DNA from: Microbacterium abyssi
GTDB taxonomy: Bacteria; Actinomycetota; Actinomycetes; Actinomycetales; Microbacteriaceae
DNA: 64,000 nucleotides
Reading direction: 5' to 3'
NCBI RefSeq assembly: GCF_015277895.1
Contig: NZ_CP063815.1
Location: 682,001 to 746,000, forward strand
In this document: one piece after another, positions 7,701-15,620 of the stretch
How the letters are laid out: each line of letters starts with the position of its first letter
Numbering within the stretch: position 1 is the stretch's first letter
The notes under the pieces: model-generated
What the model saw: the letters and a program-made list of their open reading frames with translations, nothing else
Database searches by the model: none
Told to the model about the DNA's origin: nothing
Translations under genes and position numbers: made by a program

Positions 7701-9453
7701 TCGTCCCGAGCGTGAAGACGTCGCCCACGCGAGACTCGTAGACCATCTCCTCGTCGAGTTCGCCGACGCGGCGGCCTGCGCCCTCGCCGGCGACGAACAC
7801 CCCGAACAGTCCGCGGTCGGGGATCGTGCCGCCGCTGGTGACCGCGATCCGCTGCGCGCCCGGGCGGCCGGTGAGGGTGCCGGCATCCCGGTCCCAGACC
7901 AGACGCGGGCGCAGCTCGGCGAACTCGTCGGACGGGAATCGCCCCGCGAGCAGATCGAGCGTCGCCTCGTACGCCGAGCGCGGCAGCGACTGGAACGGTG
8001 CCGACCGGCGCACGGTTTCGAACCACTCCTCGACGCTGATCGCGTCGAGCGCACACGCTGCGACGGTCTGCTGGGCGAGGATGTCGAGCGGATTGCGCGG
8101 CACGGCGATCGCTTCGATCTGGCCGGCCAGCATCCGCTCGGTGACGATCGCGGTGTGCAGCACGTCGCCGCGATGCTTGGGGAAGAGCGCCGCGCGGCTC
8201 ACCTCACCGACCTGATGGCCGGCGCGGCCCACGCGCTGCAGGCCGGATGCCGCGGACGGCGGAGCCTCGACCTGGATGACGAGATCGACGGCACCCATGT
8301 CGATGCCGAGCTCGAGGCTGCTGGTGGCGACGACGCAGCGCAGGATGCCGGATTTCAACTCCTCCTCGACGAGCGCGCGCTGCTCCTTCGACACCGAGCC
8401 GTGGTGCGCCTTGGCGAGTACGGGGTCGGCGCCTGCGGTCGAGCCGGCCTGGGCCATCATCTGGGCAGGAGGCGCGGAAGAGTCGGGGAGCGGAACACCG
8501 ATCCGCTCGGAGTAGATCTCGTTGAGCCGTCCGGTCAGACGCTCGGCGAGGCGCCTGGAGTTGGAGAAGACGATCGTCGAGTTGTTCTCGAGGATGCGGT
8601 CGACGATGGCCTCTTCGACGTGCGGCCACACCGAGCCGGTGACCTCGGTGTACTCGGCATCCACATCGTCATCGGACGGCACCCCCGGTGGCGGGGGCGG
8701 GTTCGTCATGTCCTCCATCGGGACGGATACGGAGAGCTCGAACGTCTTCGATGCCTTGGGCGCGACGATCTCTACCGGCGCGGATCCGCCCAGGAACCGC
8801 GCCACCTCGTCGATGGGCCGCACGGTCGCCGACAGGCCGATGCGCTGCGCCGGCGCGTCGGCACCCGCTGCCCGCCGCAGGGCGTCGAGGCGCTCCAGGC
8901 TCACGGCGAGATGGGCGCCGCGCTTGGTCGCCGCGACCGCGTGCACCTCGTCGATGATCACGGTGTGCACGCCGCGCAGGGTCTCGCCGGCTCGGCTGGT
9001 GAGCATGAGATACAGAGACTCGGGCGTCGTGATGAGGATGTCGGGCGGGTTCGAGACGAGCTTGCGGCGATCGCTCGAAGTGGTGTCTCCCGAACGCACC
9101 CCGACGGTCACGCCCGGCGCATCGATTCCCAGCCGGCGGGCGGACTGGCCGATACCCACGAGAGGCGAGCGGAGGTTGCGCTCGACGTCGACGCCGAGCG
9201 CCTTGAGCGGCGAGATGTACAGGATGCGAGTGCCGGTGGCGTCCGCGGCATCCGTCTTCTCGCGGAACACGCTGTCGATCGCCCACAGGAACGCCGACAG
9301 CGTCTTGCCCGACCCGGTCGGGGCGACCACGAGTGCGTGCTTGCCCGCCGAGATGGCTTCCCATGCACCGGCCTGCGCGTTGGTGGGCGCGGCGAACGCA
9401 CCCCGGAACCAGTCCTGAGTTGCCGGGGTGAAGCGGTCGAGCACATCGCTCAT
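4783..9453 (-). CDS. lhr: Lhr-type large ATP-dependent helicase
   Basis: 1556 residues, the size of actinobacterial Lhr (large helicase-related) proteins. Walker A APTGSGKT is at residues 44-51, the DEAH-like box is DEVH at 168-171, and motif III (LSATV) follows. The second RecA domain has SSLELGID and QRVGRAGHQ. Beyond the helicase core comes the Lhr-specific winged-helix and C-terminal region. The family translocates 3' to 5' on single-stranded DNA and unwinds RNA:DNA hybrids in repair. The ATG at 9453 follows GATGGAGAG; an upstream in-frame ATG would add 28 unlikely residues. First gene of the lhr/EI24/nei operon. Residues about 963-990 are encoded by an inserted dispersed repeat (RGSLSEPEARRNGLSE), which looks like a loop between domains. 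Confidence 0.95.
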   Translation of the reverse strand: MSDVLDRFTPATQDWFRGAFAAPTNAQAGAWEAISAGKHALVVAPTGSGKTLSAFLWAIDSVFREKTDAADATGTRILYISPLKALGVDVERNLRSPLVGIGQSARRLGIDAPGVTVGVRSGDTTSSDRRKLVSNPPDILITTPESLYLMLTSRAGETLRGVHTVIIDEVHAVAATKRGAHLAVSLERLDALRRAAGADAPAQRIGLSATVRPIDEVARFLGGSAPVEIVAPKASKTFELSVSVPMEDMTNPPPPPGVPSDDDVDAEYTEVTGSVWPHVEEAIVDRILENNSTIVFSNSRRLAERLTGRLNEIYSERIGVPLPDSSAPPAQMMAQAGSTAGADPVLAKAHHGSVSKEQRALVEEELKSGILRCVVATSSLELGIDMGAVDLVIQVEAPPSAASGLQRVGRAGHQVGEVSRAALFPKHRGDVLHTAIVTERMLAGQIEAIAVPRNPLDILAQQTVAACALDAISVEEWFETVRRSAPFQSLPRSAYEATLDLLAGRFPSDEFAELRPRLVWDRDAGTLTGRPGAQRIAVTSGGTIPDRGLFGVFVAGEGAGRRVGELDEEMVYESRVGDVFTLGTTSWRIAEITHDRVNVIPAYGQPGKVPFWHGDGIGRPYELGEALGKFSREVDAAPPEKAAQRLIDAGLDEQARANLLAHLKEQREATGTLPTDRNLTVERGRDEVGDWRVILHSPYGMKVHAPWALAINARVRERLGVEGSAVASDDGIIVRVPDADAEPPGAELFVFDADEMEHIVTEEVGGSALFASRFRECAARALLMPRMNPNKRTPLWQQRQRSAQLLEVARRHPTFPVILETLREVLQDVYDLPSLRRLTTAIAERRVRLVETEPAQPSPYARDLLFGYVGAFMYEGDSPLAERRAAALSVDPALLGELLGTVEMRELLDPDVIAQFEREAQRLDPDRRARGLEGVADLLRTLGPLDAAEVAARLDVPPQPDASPRGSLSEPEARRNGLSEGGGGVRVEAVPEAQTHLDALIAARRAIPVTIAGSSRVAAIEDAARLRDALGAALPTGIPVAFLEPVADPLGDLISRHARTHGPFTTDAVATRFGLGTAVARHTLQRLEQSGRVTSGYFLPEASGAASESEWCDTEVLRRLRMRSLAAIRGSVEPVAPEAYARFLPDWQHLTRPLEGVDGVLAVIEQLAGVPIPASAWESLVLPSRVRNYSPALLDELTSSGEVIWAGHGTLPGRDGWVSLHPADLAPFTLPELDTEIAPDSLERALIAVLERGGAYFAAQLKEMAGAENEQSVLEALWNLTWSGHVTNDTFAPVRTLLAGGSQAHKSVRRAPRARTFRGVSFSGQPSRPTVTGGRWSLLPTAGPAGASATASRRATVSAGLLLDRYGVVTRGAVQSEGTPGGFAQAYRILAGFEEAGHCRRGYVIEKLGAAQFAASTTVDRLRTFANLPDPAPLRSITLAATDPANPYGAALAWPRREGVSHRPGRKAGGLVVLVDGQLVLYLERGGRTVLAFDDDPEALRAAASDLVATSRARRLETLTVEKINGEPIYGTSFATALQEAGFVPTPRGYALRKAI
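6484..6566 (-). repeat. TTGAGCGAGC-type repeat inside lhr
   Basis: Read on the minus strand this has CGGTTCGTTGAGCGAGCC, GGAGGCGAGACGAAACGG, GTTGAGCGAG and ends CGAGTCGAAG, matching the intergenic copies at 2489, 17116 and 37712. It is translated in frame as RGSLSEPEARRNGLSE plus a glycine-rich stretch and VRVEAV, at Lhr residues about 963-990. Confidence 0.85.
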
Positions 9454-9523
9454 CTCTCCATCATCGTGCAGGCATCCGACATGCGCTCTCGACAATGTCG
9501 GTGCGCGGGTGGATGGTGGTGTC

Positions 9524-9937
9524 ATGGCTGACCACACGACGAACTACCAGGGCACCTTCATCGCGGTCTCCGAGGACTGTCCGATCGAACACGGCGCAGA
9601 ACCGCCGATCGCGGAGAACCTGTCGATCGCGGCGCTCCACTACCGCCTCATCGCAGAGAAGCCGTATGGACGCACATCCGACGACGTCATCTTCGAGACG
9701 CACGCGCTGCGCAAGGGCATCGACCCCGGCGACGCAGCGGCCAGGGCGGAGTTCTTCTCGAAGGGGCAGCCATGCCTGCGGTCCTCGCCTCTCGGCAAGC
9801 GATACGGCTGGGGCACGCATCACGATGCGGAGGGCCGCGTCGCCCTGGTGCCGCGAGATTCGGAGGAGTACGCGGCGTTCGTCGCCGATCCCTCCCTCGC
9901 GCACACCAGGGCGATGCGCAGCAGCCGGGCCAAGTAG
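9524..9937 (+). CDS. DUF6157 family protein
   Basis: 137 residues. The N-terminus HTTNYQGTFIAVSEDCP and the middle YGRTSDDVIFETHALRKGID are typical of DUF6157, a family of small cytoplasmic proteins without an assigned function. No signal peptide or membrane segment. It is divergent from lhr and convergent with the ABC-F gene, two bases separating the two stop codons. The ATG at 9524 is chosen since the family begins just before HTTNY; the longer open frame upstream reads as non-protein sequence. Confidence 0.85.
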   Translation: MADHTTNYQGTFIAVSEDCPIEHGAEPPIAENLSIAALHYRLIAEKPYGRTSDDVIFETHALRKGIDPGDAAARAEFFSKGQPCLRSSPLGKRYGWGTHHDAEGRVALVPRDSEEYAAFVADPSLAHTRAMRSSRAK

Positions 9938-9939
9938 CC

Positions 9940-11631
9940 TCACACGGTCTCGCGCGGGTCGCTCAGTCGGCCATCGCTGTCGAGTTCGAGGATGAGATCG
10001 AGGTCCAGTCGGTGGAGGAACGCATCATCATGGCTGACGACGAGCACCGCTCCCCGGTAGGCGCGCAGCGCCTCGACGACCTGATCGACAGTGTCGAGGT
10101 CGAGGTTGTTGGTCGGCTCGTCGAGCACCACGAGGTGCGGGGCGGGGTCGGCCAGCAGCAGCGTCGCCAGCGCCGTGCGGAAGCGCTCGCCGCCGGACAG
10201 CGTGCTGACGGGCCGATCCGTCGTGTCGCCGCGGATGAGGAACCTGGCGAGCCGGTTGCGCAGCTCCTTCTCCGGGATCGCGGGTGCGGCAAGCGCCACG
10301 TTCTCGATGACCGATCGCGTGTCGTCGAGCCCATCGATCCGCTGCGGCAAGTAGCCGATGCGGTCGGTGTGCGCGTGCGCCTCGAGCGCTTCGCCCGCAT
10401 CACTCCGGAGATTCTCCGGTTCTGAAGGATTCGCCGCCGAATCGGTGCGGATACGCGAGAATTCTCCGGAGTCGTGCGGGGCGGCGGAGGCGACCAGCCG
10501 CCGCAGCAGCGTCGTCTTCCCGACGCCGTTACGGCCGATGAGCGCCACGCGCTCCGGTCCCTGGATCACCCACGACCGCTCGGCATCGCTGATCGTCGCG
10601 ATGCGCCGACCGCGCGCCACACCGGGATCGGGCAGCTCGATCTTCATCGAGGCGTCCCCACGCACGCGATGACCTGCCGCGTCCAGAGCGTCACGAGCTT
10701 CGGCCTCCTTCTCGGCGACCTCGGTGCGCAGCCTGCCGGCCGACACCTGCGCGGCCATCTTCCGCCCGTTCGCGATGATCTTCGGAACCCGCTTCTCGAC
10801 GAACGCCTTGTTCGCAACGCGAGCGCGTCCGGCGAGCTTCGTCTCGGCTTCGATGCGCTGGCGCTTCTCCTTCTTGAGCGCCTGCTTCGCGTCGCGCTCG
10901 GCCTGGCGGGCGGCGTTCTGCTCGGCATCCAGCCACGTCCGCCACTCCGAATACGGACCGCCGAACACGCTGAGCGTCTCGGCGTACAGCTCTGCCGTGT
11001 CATCCATCAGCTCCAGCAGGGAGACATCGTGGCTCACGACGATGAGCGTGCCCTTCCAGGCGCGCACCATCGCGGCGAGCTTGGCTCTCGCGTCACGATC
11101 GAGATTGTTGGTCGGTTCGTCGAGGAGAGTGATCGGTGCGCGTCGCAGGCGGATGCCGGCGATGGCGACGAGCACGGCTTCGCCGCCCGACAATTCCCCG
11201 ACGCGGCGGTCGAGGAACGACGGATCGAGACCGGCTTCAGCGAGGGCGACCTCGGCACGCGCTTCGATGTCCCAGTCGTCGCCGACTGCGTCGAAGCGGG
11301 CCGGGTCGACGTCACCCATGGCGATGGCGCGGACAGCATCCAGCGCCGGGGCGATGCCGAGGAGCTCGGCGACCCGGCGGTCCGTGTCGAGAGTGAGTTG
11401 CTGCGGCAGGTACGCGACCTCGCCGGTCGTCGAGATGGTGCCCGACTTCGGAGTGAGGTCGCCGGCGACCAGCCGCAGCAGTGTGGACTTGCCTGAGCCG
11501 TTTCGTCCGACGAGGCCGGTGCGGCCGGTGCCGAACGACCCGGTGACGTCGTCGAGCGCGGTCGAGCCGTCCGGCCAGGTGAAGGTGAGTCGGTCGAGGG
11601 TGACCGAGGAACGAGTGGTCGGTGTTGACAT
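9940..11631 (-). CDS. ABC-F family ATPase (ribosome-associated)
   Basis: 563 residues with two ABC domains and no membrane segments. Domain one has Walker A GRNGSGKS at 42-49, signature LSGGE and Walker [12 protein letters not shown]; domain two has [25 protein letters not shown] and [16 protein letters not shown] basic, helical linker rich in Lys, Arg and Gln lies between them. ABC-F proteins bind the ribosomal E site and act either as translation factors or in antibiotic protection; the sequence alone does not decide which. The ATG at 11631 follows CCGGAGACACGC, a fitting SD; an alternative start at 11664 adds 11 residues. Possibly regulated from the long upstream region. Confidence 0.92.
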   Translation of the reverse strand: MSTPTTRSSVTLDRLTFTWPDGSTALDDVTGSFGTGRTGLVGRNGSGKSTLLRLVAGDLTPKSGTISTTGEVAYLPQQLTLDTDRRVAELLGIAPALDAVRAIAMGDVDPARFDAVGDDWDIEARAEVALAEAGLDPSFLDRRVGELSGGEAVLVAIAGIRLRRAPITLLDEPTNNLDRDARAKLAAMVRAWKGTLIVVSHDVSLLELMDDTAELYAETLSVFGGPYSEWRTWLDAEQNAARQAERDAKQALKKEKRQRIEAETKLAGRARVANKAFVEKRVPKIIANGRKMAAQVSAGRLRTEVAEKEAEARDALDAAGHRVRGDASMKIELPDPGVARGRRIATISDAERSWVIQGPERVALIGRNGVGKTTLLRRLVASAAPHDSGEFSRIRTDSAANPSEPENLRSDAGEALEAHAHTDRIGYLPQRIDGLDDTRSVIENVALAAPAIPEKELRNRLARFLIRGDTTDRPVSTLSGGERFRTALATLLLADPAPHLVVLDEPTNNLDLDTVDQVVEALRAYRGAVLVVSHDDAFLHRLDLDLILELDSDGRLSDPRETV

Positions 11632-11913
11632 GCGTGTCTCCGGGGTGTGCGTATGCACTGACACCGGTCGCGGTCCGTGGGGACGCTGGGAAGAGCGCCG
11701 AGAAGCCGGAGGCGAAACCGTACTAGGAAGGGTCGTGTCAGCGCGCGGGAAGATGGGCGCGGAGGCGACGACTCAGATCAATGAACTTCCAAACACGGCG
11801 GACAGGACTCGACGATGCTACCCGGGCGTGTCGCGTGGCGCAACCGTCGGGCGTGTCGCGATATCCGTCGAGAGGCGGATGCCGCCACCGCCGCGACGAC
11901 GTACCGTGGGGGT
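11632..11913. other. Divergent intergenic region upstream of the ABC-F gene
   Basis: 282 bases between the ABC-F gene and a plus-strand membrane protein gene. On the minus strand one eight-codon open frame (GTG at 11796 to TGA at 11773) lies in the likely leader but has no convincing SD. No clear terminator or riboswitch was recognised. ABC-F resistance genes are often attenuated by such leaders, but that is only a possibility here. Confidence 0.4.
11902..11907 (+). promoter_or_regulatory. -10 element TACCGT, leaderless
   Basis: TACCGT ends six bases before the ATG at 11914, which would put transcription start on the A of the start codon. Confidence 0.5.
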
Positions 11914-12240
11914 ATGGCCGACAACGACATGAGCAGCAGCGAGGCGCGTCAGCGCGCCAGCTGGGGCATCGGCATCGCTCTGGGGATGGGTGTCGGAGTC
12001 GCGATGGGCTCGGCTCTGGACAACATGGGACTCGGCATCTCCATCGGAGTCGCGATCGGAATCGCATTCGCCCTCGCTTTCGGGGCCGCCGGCCGGCGGA
12101 AGCCGCCGGAGAGCGGCACTGACGCGGCGACTGACGGCCCCGACATCGACGGTTCGGACGATGCCGCGTCTGAACGCGACGCCTCTCATGACGACGCACG
12201 CCCGGATGCCGACCCGAATGGCCCCGGCTCAGTCCGCTGA
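11914..12240 (+). CDS. Small glycine-zipper membrane protein, unknown function
   Basis: 108 residues. After a short polar start (MADNDMSSSEARQR) comes one long hydrophobic region with GxxxG-like spacing (GIGIALGMGVGVAMGSALDN, GLGISIGVAIGIAFALAFG), probably two packed membrane helices. The C-terminus is acidic and disordered (ASERDASHDDARPDADPN). I recognise no family. The ATG at 11914 is supported by the TACCGT element. The 3' end overlaps the convergent hydrolase gene by 12 bases. Confidence 0.7.
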   Translation: MADNDMSSSEARQRASWGIGIALGMGVGVAMGSALDNMGLGISIGVAIGIAFALAFGAAGRRKPPESGTDAATDGPDIDGSDDAASERDASHDDARPDADPNGPGSVR

Positions 12241-12882
12241 ACCGTCCCGCCACTTCTCCAGGAAGACCCGCACGTCCTGCAGCTCGTCTTCGGAGACGCT
12301 GTGCGTGAGCCCGGGGTACACGCGACCGGTGAGGTCGGAGTGATCGGGCAGCCACTGCGCAGTGTGGTCGATCAGCACCTGCGGGATGACGTCGTCGTGG
12401 GTCCCGCGCCCCCAGAACACCCGCGGTCGGGACGCGCGCAGCTCCTCATCGTCGGGAAGGTCGCCGGGGGTGGCGTAGCCGCTGAGCGCGACGATCGCAC
12501 CGAAGCGCGCGGCATCCAATCTCATCGCCTGCAGCGAGACAGCGGCACCCTGCGAGAAGCCGAGCAACGCGATCCGCGGAGCGTCGGCGGCCGCGACGTC
12601 AAGCCACCCAAACAGCGCGTGGGCGGCTGCGGTCACGGAATCCGGATGCCGGCTCTCCATGCCCTCGATCGGGTACCACGAGCGCCCGGGCGAAGGCCAC
12701 GGCGGCGTGAGGGGCGCGGCGACGGATGCCACGGCGATCCCGTCCGGCAGGAACGGGACCAGGCCGAACAGGTCGTTCTCGTCGGAGCCGTAGCCGTGCA
12801 GCATCACCAGCAGCGGCAGCCCGTCGCGATCTCCGGGAGTCCAACGGGTGGCATCCGCATCGATCATCAGGGAGTCGCTCAC
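12229..12882 (-). CDS. Carboxylesterase/phospholipase-type alpha/beta hydrolase
   Basis: 217 residues. The fold is marked by LLVMLHGYGSDEND near the N-terminus, the nucleophile elbow GFSQGA (catalytic Ser), a late Asp (THDDVIP) and His (GLTHSVSEDE), giving a full Ser-Asp-His triad. This matches the cytosolic carboxylesterase / acyl-protein thioesterase group (YpfH-like). The natural substrate cannot be told from sequence. The GTG at 12882 is chosen because AGGATGG precedes it and a CAGGAT hexamer ends six bases before it. Divergent from the Nudix-like gene with 44 bases between. Confidence 0.85.
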   Translation of the reverse strand: MSDSLMIDADATRWTPGDRDGLPLLVMLHGYGSDENDLFGLVPFLPDGIAVASVAAPLTPPWPSPGRSWYPIEGMESRHPDSVTAAAHALFGWLDVAAADAPRIALLGFSQGAAVSLQAMRLDAARFGAIVALSGYATPGDLPDDEELRASRPRVFWGRGTHDDVIPQVLIDHTAQWLPDHSDLTGRVYPGLTHSVSEDELQDVRVFLEKWRDGSAD

Positions 12883-12926
12883 ACTGCCATCCTGCCAGCG
12901 GACACCGACACTGGTAGAAATGGAGC

Positions 12927-13526
12927 ATGGCGGTGCGAACACCTGACCCAGACCCCGACGGCGAGGACGACGACCTCTCGCAGTTCAGCGAGCTGCCCGC
13001 CGACGCGAACAATCCGGGCTGGCTGAGCGAGTTCGAACTCGCTGAAGCGCGCCGTCGGCTGCCGATGCTCTACGTCGAGGCGATTCCCGTGCGCACCGAC
13101 GGGACGGGCCAGGTCACCGAGCTCGGCATCCTGCTCCGATCCACGCCGCTGGGCGAGATGACGCGCACGATCGTGTCCGGGCGAGTGCGGTTCGGGGAGA
13201 CCGTCCGCGATGCGCTGTTCCGGCACATCGAGAACGATCTCGGTCCCATGGCGTTCCCGCTGCTCCCTCCGCAGCCGCTGCCGTTCACGGTGGCCGAGTA
13301 CTTCCCGCTTCCCGGCGTCAGCGCCTTTCACGACGACCGGCAGCACGCTGTGTCGCTGGCGTTCGTCGTGCCGGTGACGGGCACATGCGAACCGCGCCAG
13401 GATGCTCTCGAGGTCACCTGGTTCTCCCCGGAGGAAGCGGCATCAGACCCAGTCTCGGCCGAGATGGAGGGTGGCCGCGGCACGCTGATCCGCAACGCGC
13501 TCGCCAGCCTCGGCCTGCTGCGGTAG
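12927..13526 (+). CDS. Nudix-fold protein, DUF4916 type
   Basis: 199 residues with an acidic N-terminus (DPDPDGEDDDLSQF) and a Nudix-like domain. The Nudix box region reads GRVRFGETVRDALFRHIEND. Against G-x5-E-x7-REUxEExGU, the first Gly, Glu and Arg are kept, but the next metal-binding glutamates are His, Asn and Asp. Hydrolase activity is therefore doubtful, or the family uses another metal site. A TAGAAA element six bases upstream and GGAG near the ATG support the start. Ends at a large inverted repeat. Confidence 0.8.
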   Translation: MAVRTPDPDPDGEDDDLSQFSELPADANNPGWLSEFELAEARRRLPMLYVEAIPVRTDGTGQVTELGILLRSTPLGEMTRTIVSGRVRFGETVRDALFRHIENDLGPMAFPLLPPQPLPFTVAEYFPLPGVSAFHDDRQHAVSLAFVVPVTGTCEPRQDALEVTWFSPEEAASDPVSAEMEGGRGTLIRNALASLGLLR

Positions 13527-13567
13527 CCCGCGCGCCTCCCCGCCGGGCCGCCCAAGCGAGGCGCGTC

Positions 13568-13643
13568 GACGCCCCCTCTTGCCGCCGAAGCCCCCAGCTG
13601 CAGACGTCTGCGGCTGGGGGCGTCGATGCTGAGAGGGGGCGTC
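13568..13643. terminator. Nested inverted repeat between convergent genes
   Basis: The outer arms GACGCCCCCTCT (13568-13579) and AGAGGGGGCGTC (13632-13643) pair perfectly. Inside, GCCCCCAGCTGCAG (13590-13603) pairs with CTGCGGCTGGGGGC (13608-13621) around a four-base loop ACGT, with one mismatch on the DNA (G-U in RNA). The structure sits between the converging Nudix and SDR genes and probably ends transcription from both sides. Confidence 0.75.
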
Positions 13644-13672
13644 GATGACGGTCGCCTCCAGAAGCGCGGACG

Positions 13673-14410
13673 TCAGCCGGCGGTCACGCCACCGTCGGCC
13701 ACGAATTCCGAGCCCGTCGCGAAGCTGGCATCGTCGCTGGCGACGAAGGTGATCAGCGCCGCGATCTCCTCGGGCTTGCCGAGGCGGCCCATCGGGGTGC
13801 CCGCGATCAGCATGTCGCGGTCGGTGTCGCCGAGGATCGGGGTGTCGATGAAACCGGGGTGCACCGAGTTCACGCGCACGCCCTCCTTGGCCCAGCCGAG
13901 GGCGGTGGTCTTGGTCAGCAGCCGCACAGCGCCCTTGGCGGCGTGGTAGGCGGGGCTGACGCCGGAGCCGACGATGCCGTACATCGAGCTGGTGTTCACG
14001 ACCGAGCCGTTGCCACTCTTCTTGAGTGCCTCGGCCGCAGCCTTCATACCGAGGAAGACGCTGGTCTGAGTGACAGCGACGACCTTGTCCCAGGTGGCCT
14101 TGGTGGTGACCTCGATGGGCTCGTTGTCGCCGATGCCGGCGTTGTTGATGAGGATGTTCAGGCCGCCGAAGGTCTCGATGGTCTTGGCGATCGCAGCATC
14201 CCAGCCGGCCTCGTCGGTGACGTCGAGGTGGATGAAGAGCGCCTTGCCGCCGTCTTTCTCGATCTCCGCGACGGCCTGAGCGCCGAGGTCGTCCTGCACG
14301 TCGGCGATCACGACCGCTCCGCCCTCGGATGCGATGCGCTGTGCCGTCGCCTTGCCGATTCCGCTTGCGCCGCCCGTGACCAGGGCGACGCGTCCATCGA
14401 AACGAGTCAT
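13673..14410 (-). CDS. Short-chain dehydrogenase/reductase
   Basis: 245 residues, classical SDR length. The nucleotide-binding motif TGGASGIG is at 12-19, the NNAG motif in the middle, and the catalytic Tyr and Lys in YHAAK with Ser from NTSSMYG. The acidic IADVQDD after strand two favours NAD(H) over NADP(H). Such enzymes oxidise alcohols or reduce ketones in the cytoplasm; the substrate is not predictable. The ATG follows AAGAGGAGATC, a strong SD. Encoded alone between the 13568 terminator and the threonine aldolase gene. Confidence 0.9.
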   Translation of the reverse strand: MTRFDGRVALVTGGASGIGKATAQRIASEGGAVVIADVQDDLGAQAVAEIEKDGGKALFIHLDVTDEAGWDAAIAKTIETFGGLNILINNAGIGDNEPIEVTTKATWDKVVAVTQTSVFLGMKAAAEALKKSGNGSVVNTSSMYGIVGSGVSPAYHAAKGAVRLLTKTTALGWAKEGVRVNSVHPGFIDTPILGDTDRDMLIAGTPMGRLGKPEEIAALITFVASDDASFATGSEFVADGGVTAG

Positions 14411-14504
14411 GATCTCCTCTTTCCTTGTGGGATCGACCCGGCGGGTGTCGGGCCGTGTCTTCGGTACAACACGGCGCGTCAGCTTATATTCCGATGAATA
14501 CAGT

Positions 14505-15572
14505 TCAGGCGATGGTCAGGCGGCCGATCTCGGCGATGAATGCGTCGACATCGGACTCCTGAGTGTCGAAGCTGCACATCCAGCGGACCTCGCGGCGCGC
14601 GGCATCCCAGTCGTAGAAGCGGAACGACTCGCGCAGCCGGTCGGCGACGCCCTCGGGGAGCGTCGCGAAGATGCCGTTGACCTGGGTCGGCTGCGTGAAC
14701 TCGACGCCGCGGATGCTGCCGTCGGCCAGGCCCGCCTCGACGCCGGAGCGCAGGCGCGCGGCCATCGCGTTGGAGTGCCGGGCGTTGCGCAGCCACAGGT
14801 CGCCCTCGAGCAGCGCGATCAGCTGCGCAGAGACGAAGCGCATCTTGGATGCCAGCTGCATCGAGTACTTGCGGCCGTAGACGAGCCCCTCGGAAGCTTC
14901 GGCGTTCAGCACCACGATGGCCTCGCCGAGCATGGCGCCGTTCTTCGTTCCGCCGAAGCTGAGCACGTCGACGCCGGCATCGCGCGTGAAGGCGCGGACC
15001 GGGACGTCGAGCGCCGCAGTGGCGTTAGCGATGCGCGAGCCGTCCATGTGCAGCCGCATCCCGTGGCCGTGCGCGTGATCGGCGAGGGCGCGGATCTCCG
15101 AGGCGGTGTAGAGGGTGCCGAGCTCTGTGGACTGCGTGATCGAGACGACCAGCGGCTGCGCGCGGTGCTCGTCGCCCCAGCCCCACGCCTCGCGGTCGAC
15201 GAGCTCAGGAGTGAGCTTGCCGTTCTCGGTCGGAACGGTGAGCAACTTCATGCCGCCCATGCGCTCGGGCGCGCCACCCTCGTCGACGTTGATGTGAGCG
15301 GTGGATGCCGCGATCACCGCGCCCCAGCGCGGCAGCATCGACTGCAGCCCGACGACGTTCGCACCGGTGCCGTTGAAGACCGGGAACGCCTGGATGCCGT
15401 CGCCGAAGTGCCCCCGGAACACCTCCTGCAGCCGCTCGGTGTACTGATCCTCGCCATAGGCGATCTGGTGACCGTCGTTCGCGGCGGCGATCGCCGCCAG
15501 GACCTCAGGATGGATGCCGGAGTAGTTGTCCGACGCGAATCCCCGGATCGCGGGGTCATGCAGAGTGCTCAC
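14505..15572 (-). CDS. Low-specificity L-threonine aldolase (PLP enzyme)
   Basis: 355 residues of the beta-eliminating lyase / threonine aldolase family. Substrate and PLP-binding segments are visible: SDNYSGIHPEV near the start, FNGTGANVV, the aspartate-bearing LHMDGSRIANA, and the Schiff-base lysine Lys210 in SFGGTKNGAM. It would split threonine or allo-threonine into glycine and acetaldehyde. The GTG start at 15572 has a TAGGCT element six bases before it. It is divergent from the MFS gene, the two promoters lying almost back to back. Confidence 0.9.
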   Translation of the reverse strand: MSTLHDPAIRGFASDNYSGIHPEVLAAIAAANDGHQIAYGEDQYTERLQEVFRGHFGDGIQAFPVFNGTGANVVGLQSMLPRWGAVIAASTAHINVDEGGAPERMGGMKLLTVPTENGKLTPELVDREAWGWGDEHRAQPLVVSITQSTELGTLYTASEIRALADHAHGHGMRLHMDGSRIANATAALDVPVRAFTRDAGVDVLSFGGTKNGAMLGEAIVVLNAEASEGLVYGRKYSMQLASKMRFVSAQLIALLEGDLWLRNARHSNAMAARLRSGVEAGLADGSIRGVEFTQPTQVNGIFATLPEGVADRLRESFRFYDWDAARREVRWMCSFDTQESDVDAFIAEIGRLTIA

Positions 15573-15578
15573 CGAAAC

Positions 15579-15584
15579 AGCCTA
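15579..15584 (-). promoter_or_regulatory. -10 element TAGGCT before the threonine aldolase gene
   Basis: TAGGCT on the minus strand ends six bases before the GTG at 15572; there is no SD, so the mRNA is likely leaderless. Confidence 0.65.
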
Positions 15585-15607
15585 TGTCGGATGTCGGCGG
15601 CGGCGCC

Positions 15608-15613
15608 TACTCT
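15608..15613 (+). promoter_or_regulatory. -10 element TACTCT before the MFS gene
   Basis: TACTCT ends seven bases before the ATG at 15621, arguing for that start over the in-frame ATG at 15591. Confidence 0.5.
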
Positions 15614-15620
15614 TTTACTC

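Noticed and set aside
7018..9531. Plus-strand open frame of 837 codons opposite lhr
   Set aside because: Low-complexity Arg/Asp/His composition, no SD, no recognisable domain; lhr on the other strand is unambiguous.
11773..11796. Attenuator leader peptide of the ABC-F gene
   Set aside because: Eight codons only, no good SD and no competing hairpins seen; kept as a remark in the intergenic entry.
14334..15620. Upstream extension of the MFS frame across the threonine aldolase gene
   Set aside because: It is antisense to a clear gene, and the MFS N-terminus starts naturally at 15621.
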